64,000 nt of DNA, taken from assembly GCF_000517105.1 (NCBI RefSeq), contig NZ_KI912149.1:678390-742389 (forward strand), given 5' to 3'. The stretch comes from Fischerella sp. PCC 9605. Its GTDB lineage: Bacteria; Cyanobacteriota; Cyanobacteriia; Cyanobacteriales; Nostocaceae. Shown here in pieces: positions 37,355 to 46,400 of the stretch. A program made the position numbers and the translations under genes. Each line of letters starts with the position of its first letter. The first letter of the stretch is position 1. The notes under the pieces were generated by a model. The model did no database searches. It was given only the letters and a program-made list of their open reading frames with translations, and had not been told where the DNA came from.

Positions 37355-40300
37355 TTACCTTGCATCAGAATTAAAAGGGAGCGTGAAATAAAATGTTGTT
37401 CCCACTCCTACTTCAGACTCTGCCCAAATGCGTCCACCGTGACGTTCGATAATTTTTTTGCAGATAGCCAGGCCAATACCTGTACCGGGAAATTCTTGCC
37501 TAGTATGAAGACGGCGGAAAATCTCAAAGATGCATTCTAGATCCTCGTGTTTAATGCCAATGCCATTATCTCGTACCCAGAAGAGCCATTCGTTTTCTGT
37601 AGGGGAATTGGGCATTGGGAATTGGGCATTGGGAATTGGGCATTGGAAATTAGGAATTTCCATTGTCCCTTGCCCCATGCCCCTTGCCCCTTGCCCCTTG
37701 CCATCTGCCTTCGCTGCACCAATATGAATTTGAGGTGGTTCACGATCGCGGAACTTGATGGCATTACCAATCAAATTTTGGAACAATTGCAGCAATTGGG
37801 TTTTGTCTGCTGTTACCGTTGGCAAAGGCTCGTAAGAGATAATAGCGTTGCTTTGGGTGATGCTCAATTGCAAATTCCTAAGTGCCTGATGGAGTATGGT
37901 ATTGCAATCTATGGGAGTAAATGTCTCGCTGTGAGTGCCAATCCGGGAATATGCCAATAAATCTTGTATTAACTGTTGCATTCGCCCTGCTCCATCCACA
38001 ATTTCTGCTAAGTATTCTTGAGCAGTATCGTTTAAACAGTGGCTATATTCCTGCTCTAACAATTGGGTATAGCCTGTAATTGCTCGCAGTGGTTCTTGCA
38101 AGTCGTGGGAAGCGATATAGGCAAACTGCTTAAGTTCCTGATTAGATTGCATTAATTCCTGATTCAATTTTTGCAACTGTTGTTCTGCGCGTTTGCGTTC
38201 TGTAATATCAATCACCGTGCCGAGGACTCGCACTACTTCACCACGATCGCCAAGAATTGGCTGACCCTTGGCATAAAGGTAGCCAATTGACCCATCTGGA
38301 CGGAAAAATCGAAGGTCTATCTCCGGAGGTTTTTTGTGAGCGATCGCCCTTTCCATTACTTGATTGTGTTTCTCTCGATCATCTGGATGGACGTATTGGA
38401 GTAATTCTTCGTAGGTTGGTTCTCCTTGAGCAGGATTGCGCCCAAAGATGCGAAAAGTTTCTAATGTCCAAGTGATTTTTCGCGTGGCTATGTCATATTC
38501 CCAACTGCCAAAATGGGCAACTCGCTGTGCATCTGCCATATGAGCTTGGCTGCGACGCAGTCTTTCTTCTGTTTGTTTGCGAGCAGTGATGTCTTGAGCA
38601 GCACCAAGAATTTGCGTAACTTTACCCTGCGCATTTCTGGTAAATACCGTATCGCGGCTATAAAACCACCGCCATTCGCCACTGACTTCTCTCAACCGAT
38701 ACTCAAACTCAAAGATATCGCCATCTTGAGCCATTTCTAATTGTCTTAGGTATGCACCCACTCTCACTACATCCTCTGGATGCATAATGATTGCCAATAG
38801 TGAAGTCCCCATTGCGAGAATTTCTTCCTGGGTGTAGCCAAGGAAATTTGCTACCTGTCGATTTGTGTAGATGTTGCGCTGTTCCTGCAAATCATAGATG
38901 TAAAGAAAATTGGGTAAGGTGTCAGCAATACGTTGAATGAAGCGCTGACTTTCCTGTAAGGCTGCGGTACGTTGTTCAACTCTAGTTTCTAATTCTTGGT
39001 TGAGTTGTTGCAGCGCTGACTCGGCAAGTTTGCGAGCAGTAATATCTTGTGCCAGTACAAATCCAGCTGTTCGACCCCCCCAAGTGATGGCATGGGATGT
39101 AATTTCCACATCAATCAAGCTACCATCGCGTTTGCGGTGTCTCCAACAACCAAAGTGGGAAGTTAGTTGCGACTGCGTTATCGAATGCTTGAGAGCAGGA
39201 ATGTCTTCTTGCGGTCGAATATCGGCAATGGTCATTGCCAAAAATTCTGATTCCGAATAACCATAATGTTCAATAGCAGCATGATTCACTGCCAAAAAAG
39301 CCAGGGTTTCTCGATCAAAAACCCACATGGGATTCGGGTTATTTTCAAATAACCGTCGATACTCAGCTTCTGATGTTGCTAAAGCGGCTTCTGCTTGCTT
39401 GCGATCGCTAATATCCGTAATGGTTCCCACATAACCAATAATCTGCCCATCGGGAGCTTGTTCTAAAACAGCCTGACCAAATACCCAAGTCACCTTGCCG
39501 TCAGGATGTTGAAATCGATACTCACTATGAAATGGAATTTGCTCTTGGACAGTGCGTTCCCAATCAGCAGCAATCCGAATCCGATCTTCAGGATGGAGAC
39601 TTTTCACCCAACCAATCCCTAATGCTTCGCTAGCAGTGAGTCCGGTGATTTGGCACCAACGTTCATTGACGTACAGGCAGTATCCCTGAGTATCTGTATG
39701 AAAAATGCCAACGGGTGCGATCGCGGCTAGCGTGGTGTAGCGATATTCACTTTCAATTAATTGTGCTTCTGTCTTTTGATGTTGTTCTATTTCCCGTTGG
39801 AGTTGCTCATTCAGTAATCTTAATTCGGCTGTACGTTCTGTTACTCGTACTTCTAGCTGTTGCTGACTCTCCCATAGCGCTTGCTCTGATTGTTGACGAA
39901 TACGAATTTGCCTTTGCAGCAAAAAGTAGATAACAATCATCAGCAAAATACTACAGCCATAACCAATTCCAGCCAAGCAAACGGTAATGCGGACAGTAGC
40001 ATTGGATGCGGCTATCTGTTGTTGCAATTGGCTCTTTTGGTCGGCAATTATTACTGCCATTTGTGCTTGGATTGCTTGCTGTAGCTGCATTGCCTGGTTT
40101 GTCAGAGCAATTTGAGCAGTACGTTCAGAGGGGTTTTGTTGCAACAGGTCGATTGACTGCTCATTTACAGCCAATTTGGCGGTAATCAGCGCTTCTAATT
40201 TATCTAGCTGTTGTTTCTGTAGGTTATCAACACTTAAACGCCGGATAGTTGCAATTCCTTCATGTGTCTTTTGAATACTAATCCGATACGTTTCTAAAGA

Positions 40301-40525
40301 TTTTTCCTGTTGGGTGATAATATAGCCTCGTTGTCCACCATCAGCAAAGCGAATGTGGTCATGTGCTTGGTGTAGCGCTTCTAAAATTTTTCGTGTATGG
40401 GCAACTTGTTGCTTTTTCTCAGTCAACTTCTGAATACTTACATAAGAAGCTGCACCCGCAATGAATAAAAATGTTATTGCCAACCCGAAACTGCCTGCAA
40501 CAAGTTTTTCTGCATGCTTCTTCAT
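37355..40525 (-). CDS. CHASE3-PAS(x4) sensor histidine kinase with a repeat insert in its ATPase domain
   Basis: 1056 aa. TM1 about 11-31, CHASE3 about 35-175, TM2 about 180-203, coiled coil, four PAS/PAC units (about 255-375, 378-500, 525-650, 655-780), HisKA with YIASHDLQEPLRAITGY, HATPase with NLIGNAIKFR, RDNGIGI and GTGIGLAICKK. Between IHIGAAK and NEWLFWVRDNG lie about 32 extra residues (GQGARGMGQG, FQCPIPNAQFPMPN) encoded by dispersed repeat DNA (37600-37708). Relatives, as I recall them, join these parts with a few residues. The frame is kept, so the kinase may still work. Confidence 0.88.
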   Translation of the reverse strand: MKKHAEKLVAGSFGLAITFLFIAGAASYVSIQKLTEKKQQVAHTRKILEALHQAHDHIRFADGGQRGYIITQQEKSLETYRISIQKTHEGIATIRRLSVDNLQKQQLDKLEALITAKLAVNEQSIDLLQQNPSERTAQIALTNQAMQLQQAIQAQMAVIIADQKSQLQQQIAASNATVRITVCLAGIGYGCSILLMIVIYFLLQRQIRIRQQSEQALWESQQQLEVRVTERTAELRLLNEQLQREIEQHQKTEAQLIESEYRYTTLAAIAPVGIFHTDTQGYCLYVNERWCQITGLTASEALGIGWVKSLHPEDRIRIAADWERTVQEQIPFHSEYRFQHPDGKVTWVFGQAVLEQAPDGQIIGYVGTITDISDRKQAEAALATSEAEYRRLFENNPNPMWVFDRETLAFLAVNHAAIEHYGYSESEFLAMTIADIRPQEDIPALKHSITQSQLTSHFGCWRHRKRDGSLIDVEITSHAITWGGRTAGFVLAQDITARKLAESALQQLNQELETRVEQRTAALQESQRFIQRIADTLPNFLYIYDLQEQRNIYTNRQVANFLGYTQEEILAMGTSLLAIIMHPEDVVRVGAYLRQLEMAQDGDIFEFEYRLREVSGEWRWFYSRDTVFTRNAQGKVTQILGAAQDITARKQTEERLRRSQAHMADAQRVAHFGSWEYDIATRKITWTLETFRIFGRNPAQGEPTYEELLQYVHPDDREKHNQVMERAIAHKKPPEIDLRFFRPDGSIGYLYAKGQPILGDRGEVVRVLGTVIDITERKRAEQQLQKLNQELMQSNQELKQFAYIASHDLQEPLRAITGYTQLLEQEYSHCLNDTAQEYLAEIVDGAGRMQQLIQDLLAYSRIGTHSETFTPIDCNTILHQALRNLQLSITQSNAIISYEPLPTVTADKTQLLQLFQNLIGNAIKFRDREPPQIHIGAAKADGKGQGARGMGQGTMEIPNFQCPIPNAQFPMPNSPTENEWLFWVRDNGIGIKHEDLECIFEIFRRLHTRQEFPGTGIGLAICKKIIERHGGRIWAESEVGVGTTFYFTLPFNSDAR
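37600..37708. repeat. Heptad/palindromic repeat inside a kinase coding region
   Basis: Units of GGGAATTGGGCATT, then GGAAATTAGGAATTTCC, then CCCCTTGCCCCTTGCC. This is the same class of repeat seen in the spacers of this window, here inside the HATPase domain coding sequence. Confidence 0.8.
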
Positions 40526-41188
40526 AGAAGATTCCTAGAAGCGCAACTGAGCCGATTTTTAGAGTATGTATATTTTCCAGTTTAGAACTTAAAGTTTTGA
40601 GCTTAGAACTAGAATCTTCAACCTCAAAACCCAAAATTTCCAGTGCAAAAATAGAAATTTCAAGCTCAGAACTAGAATCTTCAACCTCAAAACCCAAAAC
40701 TTCCAGTTCAAAAATAGAAATTTCAAGCTCAGAAATAGAATTTTCAACCTCAAAATCCAAAACTTCCAGTGCAAAAATAGAAATTTCAAGCTCAGAAATA
40801 GAATTTTCAGACAAACCGTCTTGTGGAATAACTAAAACTATAACTAAACCGCCCTTACAGTTGTTGTTTGGCGATCGCTCTTTTGCCAAAATAACCTTGT
40901 GGGCGATCGCATTACTATGTCTCAAAACATACAAAAATTAAGCTGATGTGCATTTAAGTTGCATAATCAGGGCGGGCGAGACGCCCACCCCACAAGAGTT
41001 TGATTTTTTTGAGAATGCAAATTAAATGCCTTTTAGCTTAGCAAGTTAGAAAGATTTGCTATTTTTGTACACAATCCATCCCTCGTTTACTTCATTGCGT
41101 TCTTAGCAACTCTTAATTAGCTCAACAGCTGGATATAAAAATCACGACGGATAATCAAAATAGCGATTCCAAACAGGTAAGCAGTGAT
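40526..41188. other. Interval with a 63-bp minisatellite upstream of two divergent genes
   Basis: Holds the minisatellite at 40606-40809, then three GCGATCGC-rich stretches and AT-rich sequence up to the debranching gene start. Frames are open across the minisatellite on both strands (minus 40419-40934, plus 40597-40941), but their products are repeat-derived and the minus frame overlaps the kinase start; not called as genes. Confidence 0.6.
40606..40809. repeat. 63-bp tandem minisatellite
   Basis: Units starting GAACTAGAATCTTCAACCTC or GAAATAGAATTTTCAACCTC begin at 40606, 40669, 40732 and 40795, an exact 63-bp period; three full copies plus a partial. Each unit holds CTCAAAACCCAAAA and AGAAATTTCAAGCTCAGAA. 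As 63 is divisible by three, both strands stay open through it. Confidence 0.88.
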
Positions 41189-43195
41189 ATGTGCATCGAA
41201 TTTGGCAGGGAAGTTTGCGGCATTCTCGATCTAGCAGAGTCGCGAGAGTGGTTAGTAACCAATGGTATCGGTGGATACGCATCTGGTACTGTAGCAGGTT
41301 TACTGACTCGCCGCTATCACGGGTTACTGGTAGCAGCCCTAAAGCCGCCTTTGGGTCGCACTCTCATGCTGGCAAAGCTGGATGAAACTGTTTTGTATGG
41401 CGTTAGCGTAGCTCCTCCGCAGGAGGCTCGCAATTACCCTTTGCACACCAACCGTTGGACTGATGGAATTATCAGTCCCAACGGCTACCAACATCTTGAA
41501 CATTTCTCTTTGGAAGGCACTATTCCCGTGTGGCGTTTTGCCTGTGCGGATGCACTTTTAGAAAAACGAGTTTGGATGCAGCAGGGTGCAAATACTACCT
41601 ACGTACGGTATATTTTGCGTCGTGCTTCCCAACCGTTACAGCTAACGTTGAAAGCAATGGTCAACTACCGCGATTATCACAGCGACACTCAGGGTAATGG
41701 CTGGCAGATGAGCATTGAACCAGTTCCCCAAGGGATTTGCGTGAGTGCCTATCCCAGTGCTGTACCGCTTTACCTGCTGTGCGATCGTGCCAACGCTATC
41801 CCCGCTCATAATTGGTATTACGGATTTGACTTGGCAGTAGAACGCTACCGAGGACTCAGCGATCGCGAAGACCATTTACACGTTGCGACGTTCCAAGTTA
41901 CTCTCAATCCTGGAGAATCTCTGACCTTTGTTGCTAGTACAGAAAAGCAGCCAGACCTCAATGGTGAAACAGCTTTAAAACTCCGCCACGCCCAAGAACA
42001 AAAATTAATCGCAGTTTGGAAATCCAACCATTCATCCCACACCAAGGAAACTCCAGCTTGGGTAAATCGTTTAGTCTTAGCCGCCGATCAATTTATTGTG
42101 GATCGTTCCTTATCTGATGAGATTCATGGCAAAACAATCATCGCAGGCTACCACTGGTTTGGTGACTGGGGACGAGATACAATGATTAGCCTACCAGGAT
42201 TGACCCTTTCTACAGGTCGCCCAGAAATTGCCCGTTCAATTCTGCGTACCTTTGCCAAGTATGTAGACCAGGGAATGCTGCCAAATCGCTTTCCGGATGC
42301 GGGTGAAACGCCAGAATACAATACAGTCGATGCGACTCTCTGGTATTTTGAAGCCCTACGTGCTTACTACAACGCCACCGAAGACGACGATCTCTTAGAA
42401 GAACTTTTTCCCGTATTAGCAGATATCATCGACTGGCACTGTCGCGGTACTCGCTATAACATTCATTTGGATGCCGCAGACGGACTGCTTTACGCCGGGG
42501 AAGCGGGAGTACAGCTTACCTGGATGGATGTCAAAATCGGGGATTGGGTAGTGACACCCCGAACAGGCAAACCGATTGAAGTCAATGCTCTCTGGTATAA
42601 TGCCCTGCGGACAATGGCTAACTTTGCCCGCCACATTGGCAAACCCCACCAAGAGTATGATGCGATCGCTGAGCGTGCCTTAGCTAGATTCTCACGCTTT
42701 TGGAATCAACAAACAGGTTACTGCTATGATGTGCTAGATAGCCCTGATGGTGATGATTCATCCTTGCGCCCCAACCAAATTTTTGCTGTCTCCTTACCTG
42801 AAAGTCCCCTCAATCCTGCTCAACAAAAAAGTGTCGTGGATGCTTGTGCAAGAATGTTGTTAACTTCCCACGGATTGCGATCGCTCTCTCCCGACGATCC
42901 CCAATACCAAGGACACTACGGTGGCGATCGGCACCAGCGGGATAGTGCCTATCATCAAGGAACAGTTTGGGGATGGTTAATAGGCCCCTTTGTACTAGCA
43001 CATCTACGGGTTTACAAGCATCCCGTCCAAGCGCGTCAATTTCTCGAACCAATGGCAAATCACCTACACGCGCATGGACTTGGCAGTCTCAGCGAAATCT
43101 TTGATGGCGATCCTCCCATGACACCACGGGGTTGCATTGCCCAAGCTTGGACTGTGGCAGAAGTTTTGCGTGCTTGGTTAGCAACTGAAGTGTAG
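41189..43195 (+). CDS. Amylo-alpha-1,6-glucosidase (glycogen debranching enzyme, GDE type)
   Basis: 668 aa. N-terminal GDE domain (EWLVTNGIGGYASGTVAGLLTRRYHGLL) and C-terminal (alpha/alpha)6 barrel with AGYHWFGDWGRDTMISLPGL, LYAGEAGVQLTWMDVKIGDWVVTPR, HQRDSAYHQGTVWGWLIGPF. It should hydrolyse alpha-1,6 branch stubs of glycogen in the cytosol. Archaeal/cyanobacterial type, distinct from GlgX. Start at ATG 41189; single gene. Confidence 0.9.
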   Translation: MCIEFGREVCGILDLAESREWLVTNGIGGYASGTVAGLLTRRYHGLLVAALKPPLGRTLMLAKLDETVLYGVSVAPPQEARNYPLHTNRWTDGIISPNGYQHLEHFSLEGTIPVWRFACADALLEKRVWMQQGANTTYVRYILRRASQPLQLTLKAMVNYRDYHSDTQGNGWQMSIEPVPQGICVSAYPSAVPLYLLCDRANAIPAHNWYYGFDLAVERYRGLSDREDHLHVATFQVTLNPGESLTFVASTEKQPDLNGETALKLRHAQEQKLIAVWKSNHSSHTKETPAWVNRLVLAADQFIVDRSLSDEIHGKTIIAGYHWFGDWGRDTMISLPGLTLSTGRPEIARSILRTFAKYVDQGMLPNRFPDAGETPEYNTVDATLWYFEALRAYYNATEDDDLLEELFPVLADIIDWHCRGTRYNIHLDAADGLLYAGEAGVQLTWMDVKIGDWVVTPRTGKPIEVNALWYNALRTMANFARHIGKPHQEYDAIAERALARFSRFWNQQTGYCYDVLDSPDGDDSSLRPNQIFAVSLPESPLNPAQQKSVVDACARMLLTSHGLRSLSPDDPQYQGHYGGDRHQRDSAYHQGTVWGWLIGPFVLAHLRVYKHPVQARQFLEPMANHLHAHGLGSLSEIFDGDPPMTPRGCIAQAWTVAEVLRAWLATEV

Positions 43196-43230
43196 AAGTG
43201 TTGTTTGTTGTTTGTTGGTTGACGGAGTTT

Positions 43231-43269
43231 GTAGGGTGCGTTACGGCTTTAAGCCGTAACGCACCCTAC
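43231..43269. repeat. 39-bp near-perfect palindrome
   Basis: Arms of 19 bp, GTAGGGTGCGTTACGGCTT and its complement, around a single T. It sits between converging genes and could work as a terminator for both; the sequence also resembles a dispersed cyanobacterial element. The reading frame of the GUN4 remnant ends inside it. Confidence 0.85.
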
Positions 43270-43491
43270 TACCGGATAATTTATTTTGGGGAGGTGCTCT
43301 CTATATGCGGAAGTGTCAAAAGTAACATCAGAGTAGTAAATCCAGTTTCCTTTCACTCTCCATTCGATGCGATCGCCAAGTTTTTCCCAAGCTTCTTTAT
43401 AATACTTGCCGTCGGGCTTGCCGCCGACTTCCAGGTAAATTTGCTTCTGAACGCTGAAGCCAAAGCGTCCACTGCTATATTTTAGCCACAG
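43249..43491 (-). pseudogene. GUN4 domain C-terminal remnant, out of frame behind the orthocaspase
   Basis: The minus strand reads LWLKYSSGRFGFSVQKQIYL, GKYYKEAWEKLGDRIEWR, GNWIYYSDVTFDTSA and EHLP, a clear match to the C-terminal half of GUN4 domains. It has no start codon of its own and lacks the N-terminal helical half. The frame is open from before the A7 run at 43521-43527 down to the stop at 43249. Loss of one A in that run would join it to the orthocaspase. Its last residues come from the palindrome at 43231. Confidence 0.75.
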
Positions 43492-46400
43492 GCGTCTGCT
43501 GAGTCGGGAAAACCTGACTATTTTTTTGCTGAGTCCCTGGCTTTTGTTCTTGGCTGCGGTTCCAGATAAGTAAACCAGTAATTGCTACCAGCAACAATGC
43601 AATTATCCACAATGCACCATTGATTCTAGGACGATTTTCGGTTGGTTGATTGGTAATTTCTGGTGGACTAGGCGCGGTATCGGGAATGCGATCGCCAGCT
43701 GCATCCGACGGAATCACAATAGTAATATCATCTTCAATAGCACTGGGGCGATCGCTCTGTTTTTCTGTATTAATGATTATGGCTTCTGGCTGTGACTGGG
43801 AATCCTCAGTTATGGCAAAGGGAAGAGGTGCCCAAAAAAGAGCTTTGGCGAGTGCTTCTAAACCAGCGGGGTGAGTAAAGTAGGTGAGGTGGTCGCAGGC
43901 TGGATCTGGTAATAGTATTCTAGGCTGGGGTAAGCGGTTAGGATTGACAGCTTTGATGCTGGCGAGAGTAACGGCAATGTCGTTAGGTTGCTCAAAAAAC
44001 ACTCGGTCTACTACTCTATCTACAGCTTGACCAAACAGCTTTTGCAGCAAGCGCTGCACAGGACTAGATTGTTTGGCTGGCTGAATTTCTGTGGCTGCCG
44101 GAACCAGCGACCTGTCACCGGCAATAATTGTATAAGGAACGTGAGGATCTGGATTCTCGGCAAGTTGTGCTAGGACAGTAGAATCTGGCTGCATTTGCTC
44201 AAGGGAAAAATCGTTAGCTTCCAGATATTCCAATAATTCAGCTACTATCTTTGCAGGCCAAACAATCGCCGAAAGTTGATTCAAAGCGAACCCCAAGGCT
44301 GCGAACACCAAATCTTGTACGGCGGGCCAGGGAGAACCAGCGTTGGGTGTGCCTAACATGACTAAATGTTGCACGACTTGATGACCACCTTCTCGTTCGA
44401 TAAACCAACGAGACACCAAACCACCCATAGAGTGAGCAACAATATGCAACTCTTTGCCGTGGTTTGCTCCTAAGCCGATTGCGTGTAAACGTTGTCCTAA
44501 AAGTCGAGCATTCTCCTCAATAGTTGTCTGAATATTTTCGTAGTCAAATGTTAAAACTAAGTCATACAAATCTTTGATTGGACACTTTTGCTCATCTACT
44601 TCAACTAAGGCTGTTTCGATACTGGGAACCTGAGATTCGGTGTCGCCAATAATGCCATGGATGTAGAGGAGAATTCGCTTAGCTTGGGCAACTTTTGCTT
44701 TGACTTGCTCGATATTTTTTTCGTATATTACTTGATCGTTTTCACCAACTGTGGCAACAGCTAAAATTGGGTAATCAAATCTTCTTCCAAGTTTGCGACA
44801 AATTACTTTTTCAAAAAAGATACGAATTGACCCTTGCAAACTCCGACTGCTTTCTAATGGTTGGGGTAATCGTTCGATTGTAATCTCTGTTTTACCATCG
44901 GGAGTCTTCTTGCCTTTGCCTAGAGGTAAGAAAAATTCCCCATCGTAACTCAATGGTAAAAGGTATTCGTTATCTGCTATTTCTCGATCAACCAGTAATT
45001 TGAGAGGTGCTTGTTTTGTGACAACAGTGTAATCTCCTACGTCACTTAGTTCCAAACCAGTCAAGCCAGGATCGCTGCCTCGGCTGGTGGTAAATTGGAA
45101 GGGTTCGGCAACGGTAGGTTGTTGTCGCAATAGAGAAGGAAAAATTACATTTCCTAAGTCTCTACTAGTTTGCGATACGGTTGTGAGATTAACTTTTGCT
45201 TGCAAACTGGCATGTGGTAGCACTTCTACCAAACCATTATGCAATTGGATGCTGCGATCGCTCTGCAATGATTTGGCATCCTGTGGACGCACAATGGTAA
45301 CAGCTACTTCCTGCGTCATCCAATCATCATAGTTGCCTCTAGCTCTAGTTTTGATGGCATTGCGATCGCCAACTCCCTCAATTAAAATCCCCAGAGTACC
45401 TCTTCCTCCTAGAGAACGTTTTGGTGAAGGTGGATTTAAGCCATCTTGTTCTAGCAAACTAGCATCAAATTCAGTCGTGCTAGCAATCAACTTAAATATA
45501 TCTTTGTACTCAGTCACACCCTGTGCCAAAAATTCATTTGGGATGATAAAGCCTAGCTCATCACTTGCGATTGTGACGTTACTTTCACTTCCTTTGGGTG
45601 CAAGTCGAACACTACTTCTTTCAGCAAAACAGGGAACATTTACTGCGTAGTTTTCTGAGAGAATTATGACATTACAGTAGAGAGTTTTATCGCTGTTATT
45701 CGTGAGTCTAACTTGGACAGTTGGTGATATCCACTCGCCATTTTCATTGGTGTACTCAACCCGCATTTCTGAAGCCGATAAAGATTCTTGTCGTCCCGAA
45801 AGGACAATAATCTCCATTTTGATATCATCAGATTGAATGCGACTGGTAGCGGGGCTTTTGAGTTGCAGAATGTTTTGCCAACGGGCAATATGTTCTAAAC
45901 GCTGAATCGCTTTAGAGGCAAAGTAAGGTGTGTAACCTATCTGAGTAGGTCTTTCTGGAAAGGGGGCGACTACAGGACGATTATTGCTAGGTTGTATAAT
46001 CCAATACTGACCATTGTCAGCAAGCAGGTAGTAATCTGCGTCTTCTGGTTCTTCGACTTGCTGCACGTATAAAGAAGGTTGTCTGCTTGGGCCAGCAGTC
46101 AGAAGTGCTTGATGCGCCAGTTCTATGCCTTCGGCTTCACTGGCATCGCCTTTGAGATAAACTTGCAGAGGAGGTATTGGTAAGCTTGTAACTACTGCCC
46201 AATAACTAGCATTTTCCAGTAGGCGATCGCCTCCACTAATAATCTCTACCTTACTTGTTTGTGGCAACACTTGCGTAACACGTGCTTCACCTAAAGCAGT
46301 TCCTAAGTCGCGTAACTGTTCAGGTGTACTACCAGCAGGAAAAATAGCTAATAAAGTATCTGCACCATGCGAGGGTTTGGGAATACCATGAAGGACGCCA

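Noticed and set aside
40419-40934. Long open frame on the minus strand (and one on plus at 40597-40941)
   Set aside because: Both are open only because the 63-bp repeat is a multiple of three; the minus frame overlaps the start of the sensor kinase and no domain is seen.
43198-43485. 95-codon plus-strand frame after the debranching enzyme
   Set aside because: It runs antisense through the palindrome and the GUN4 remnant, whose minus-strand reading is clearly the meaningful one.
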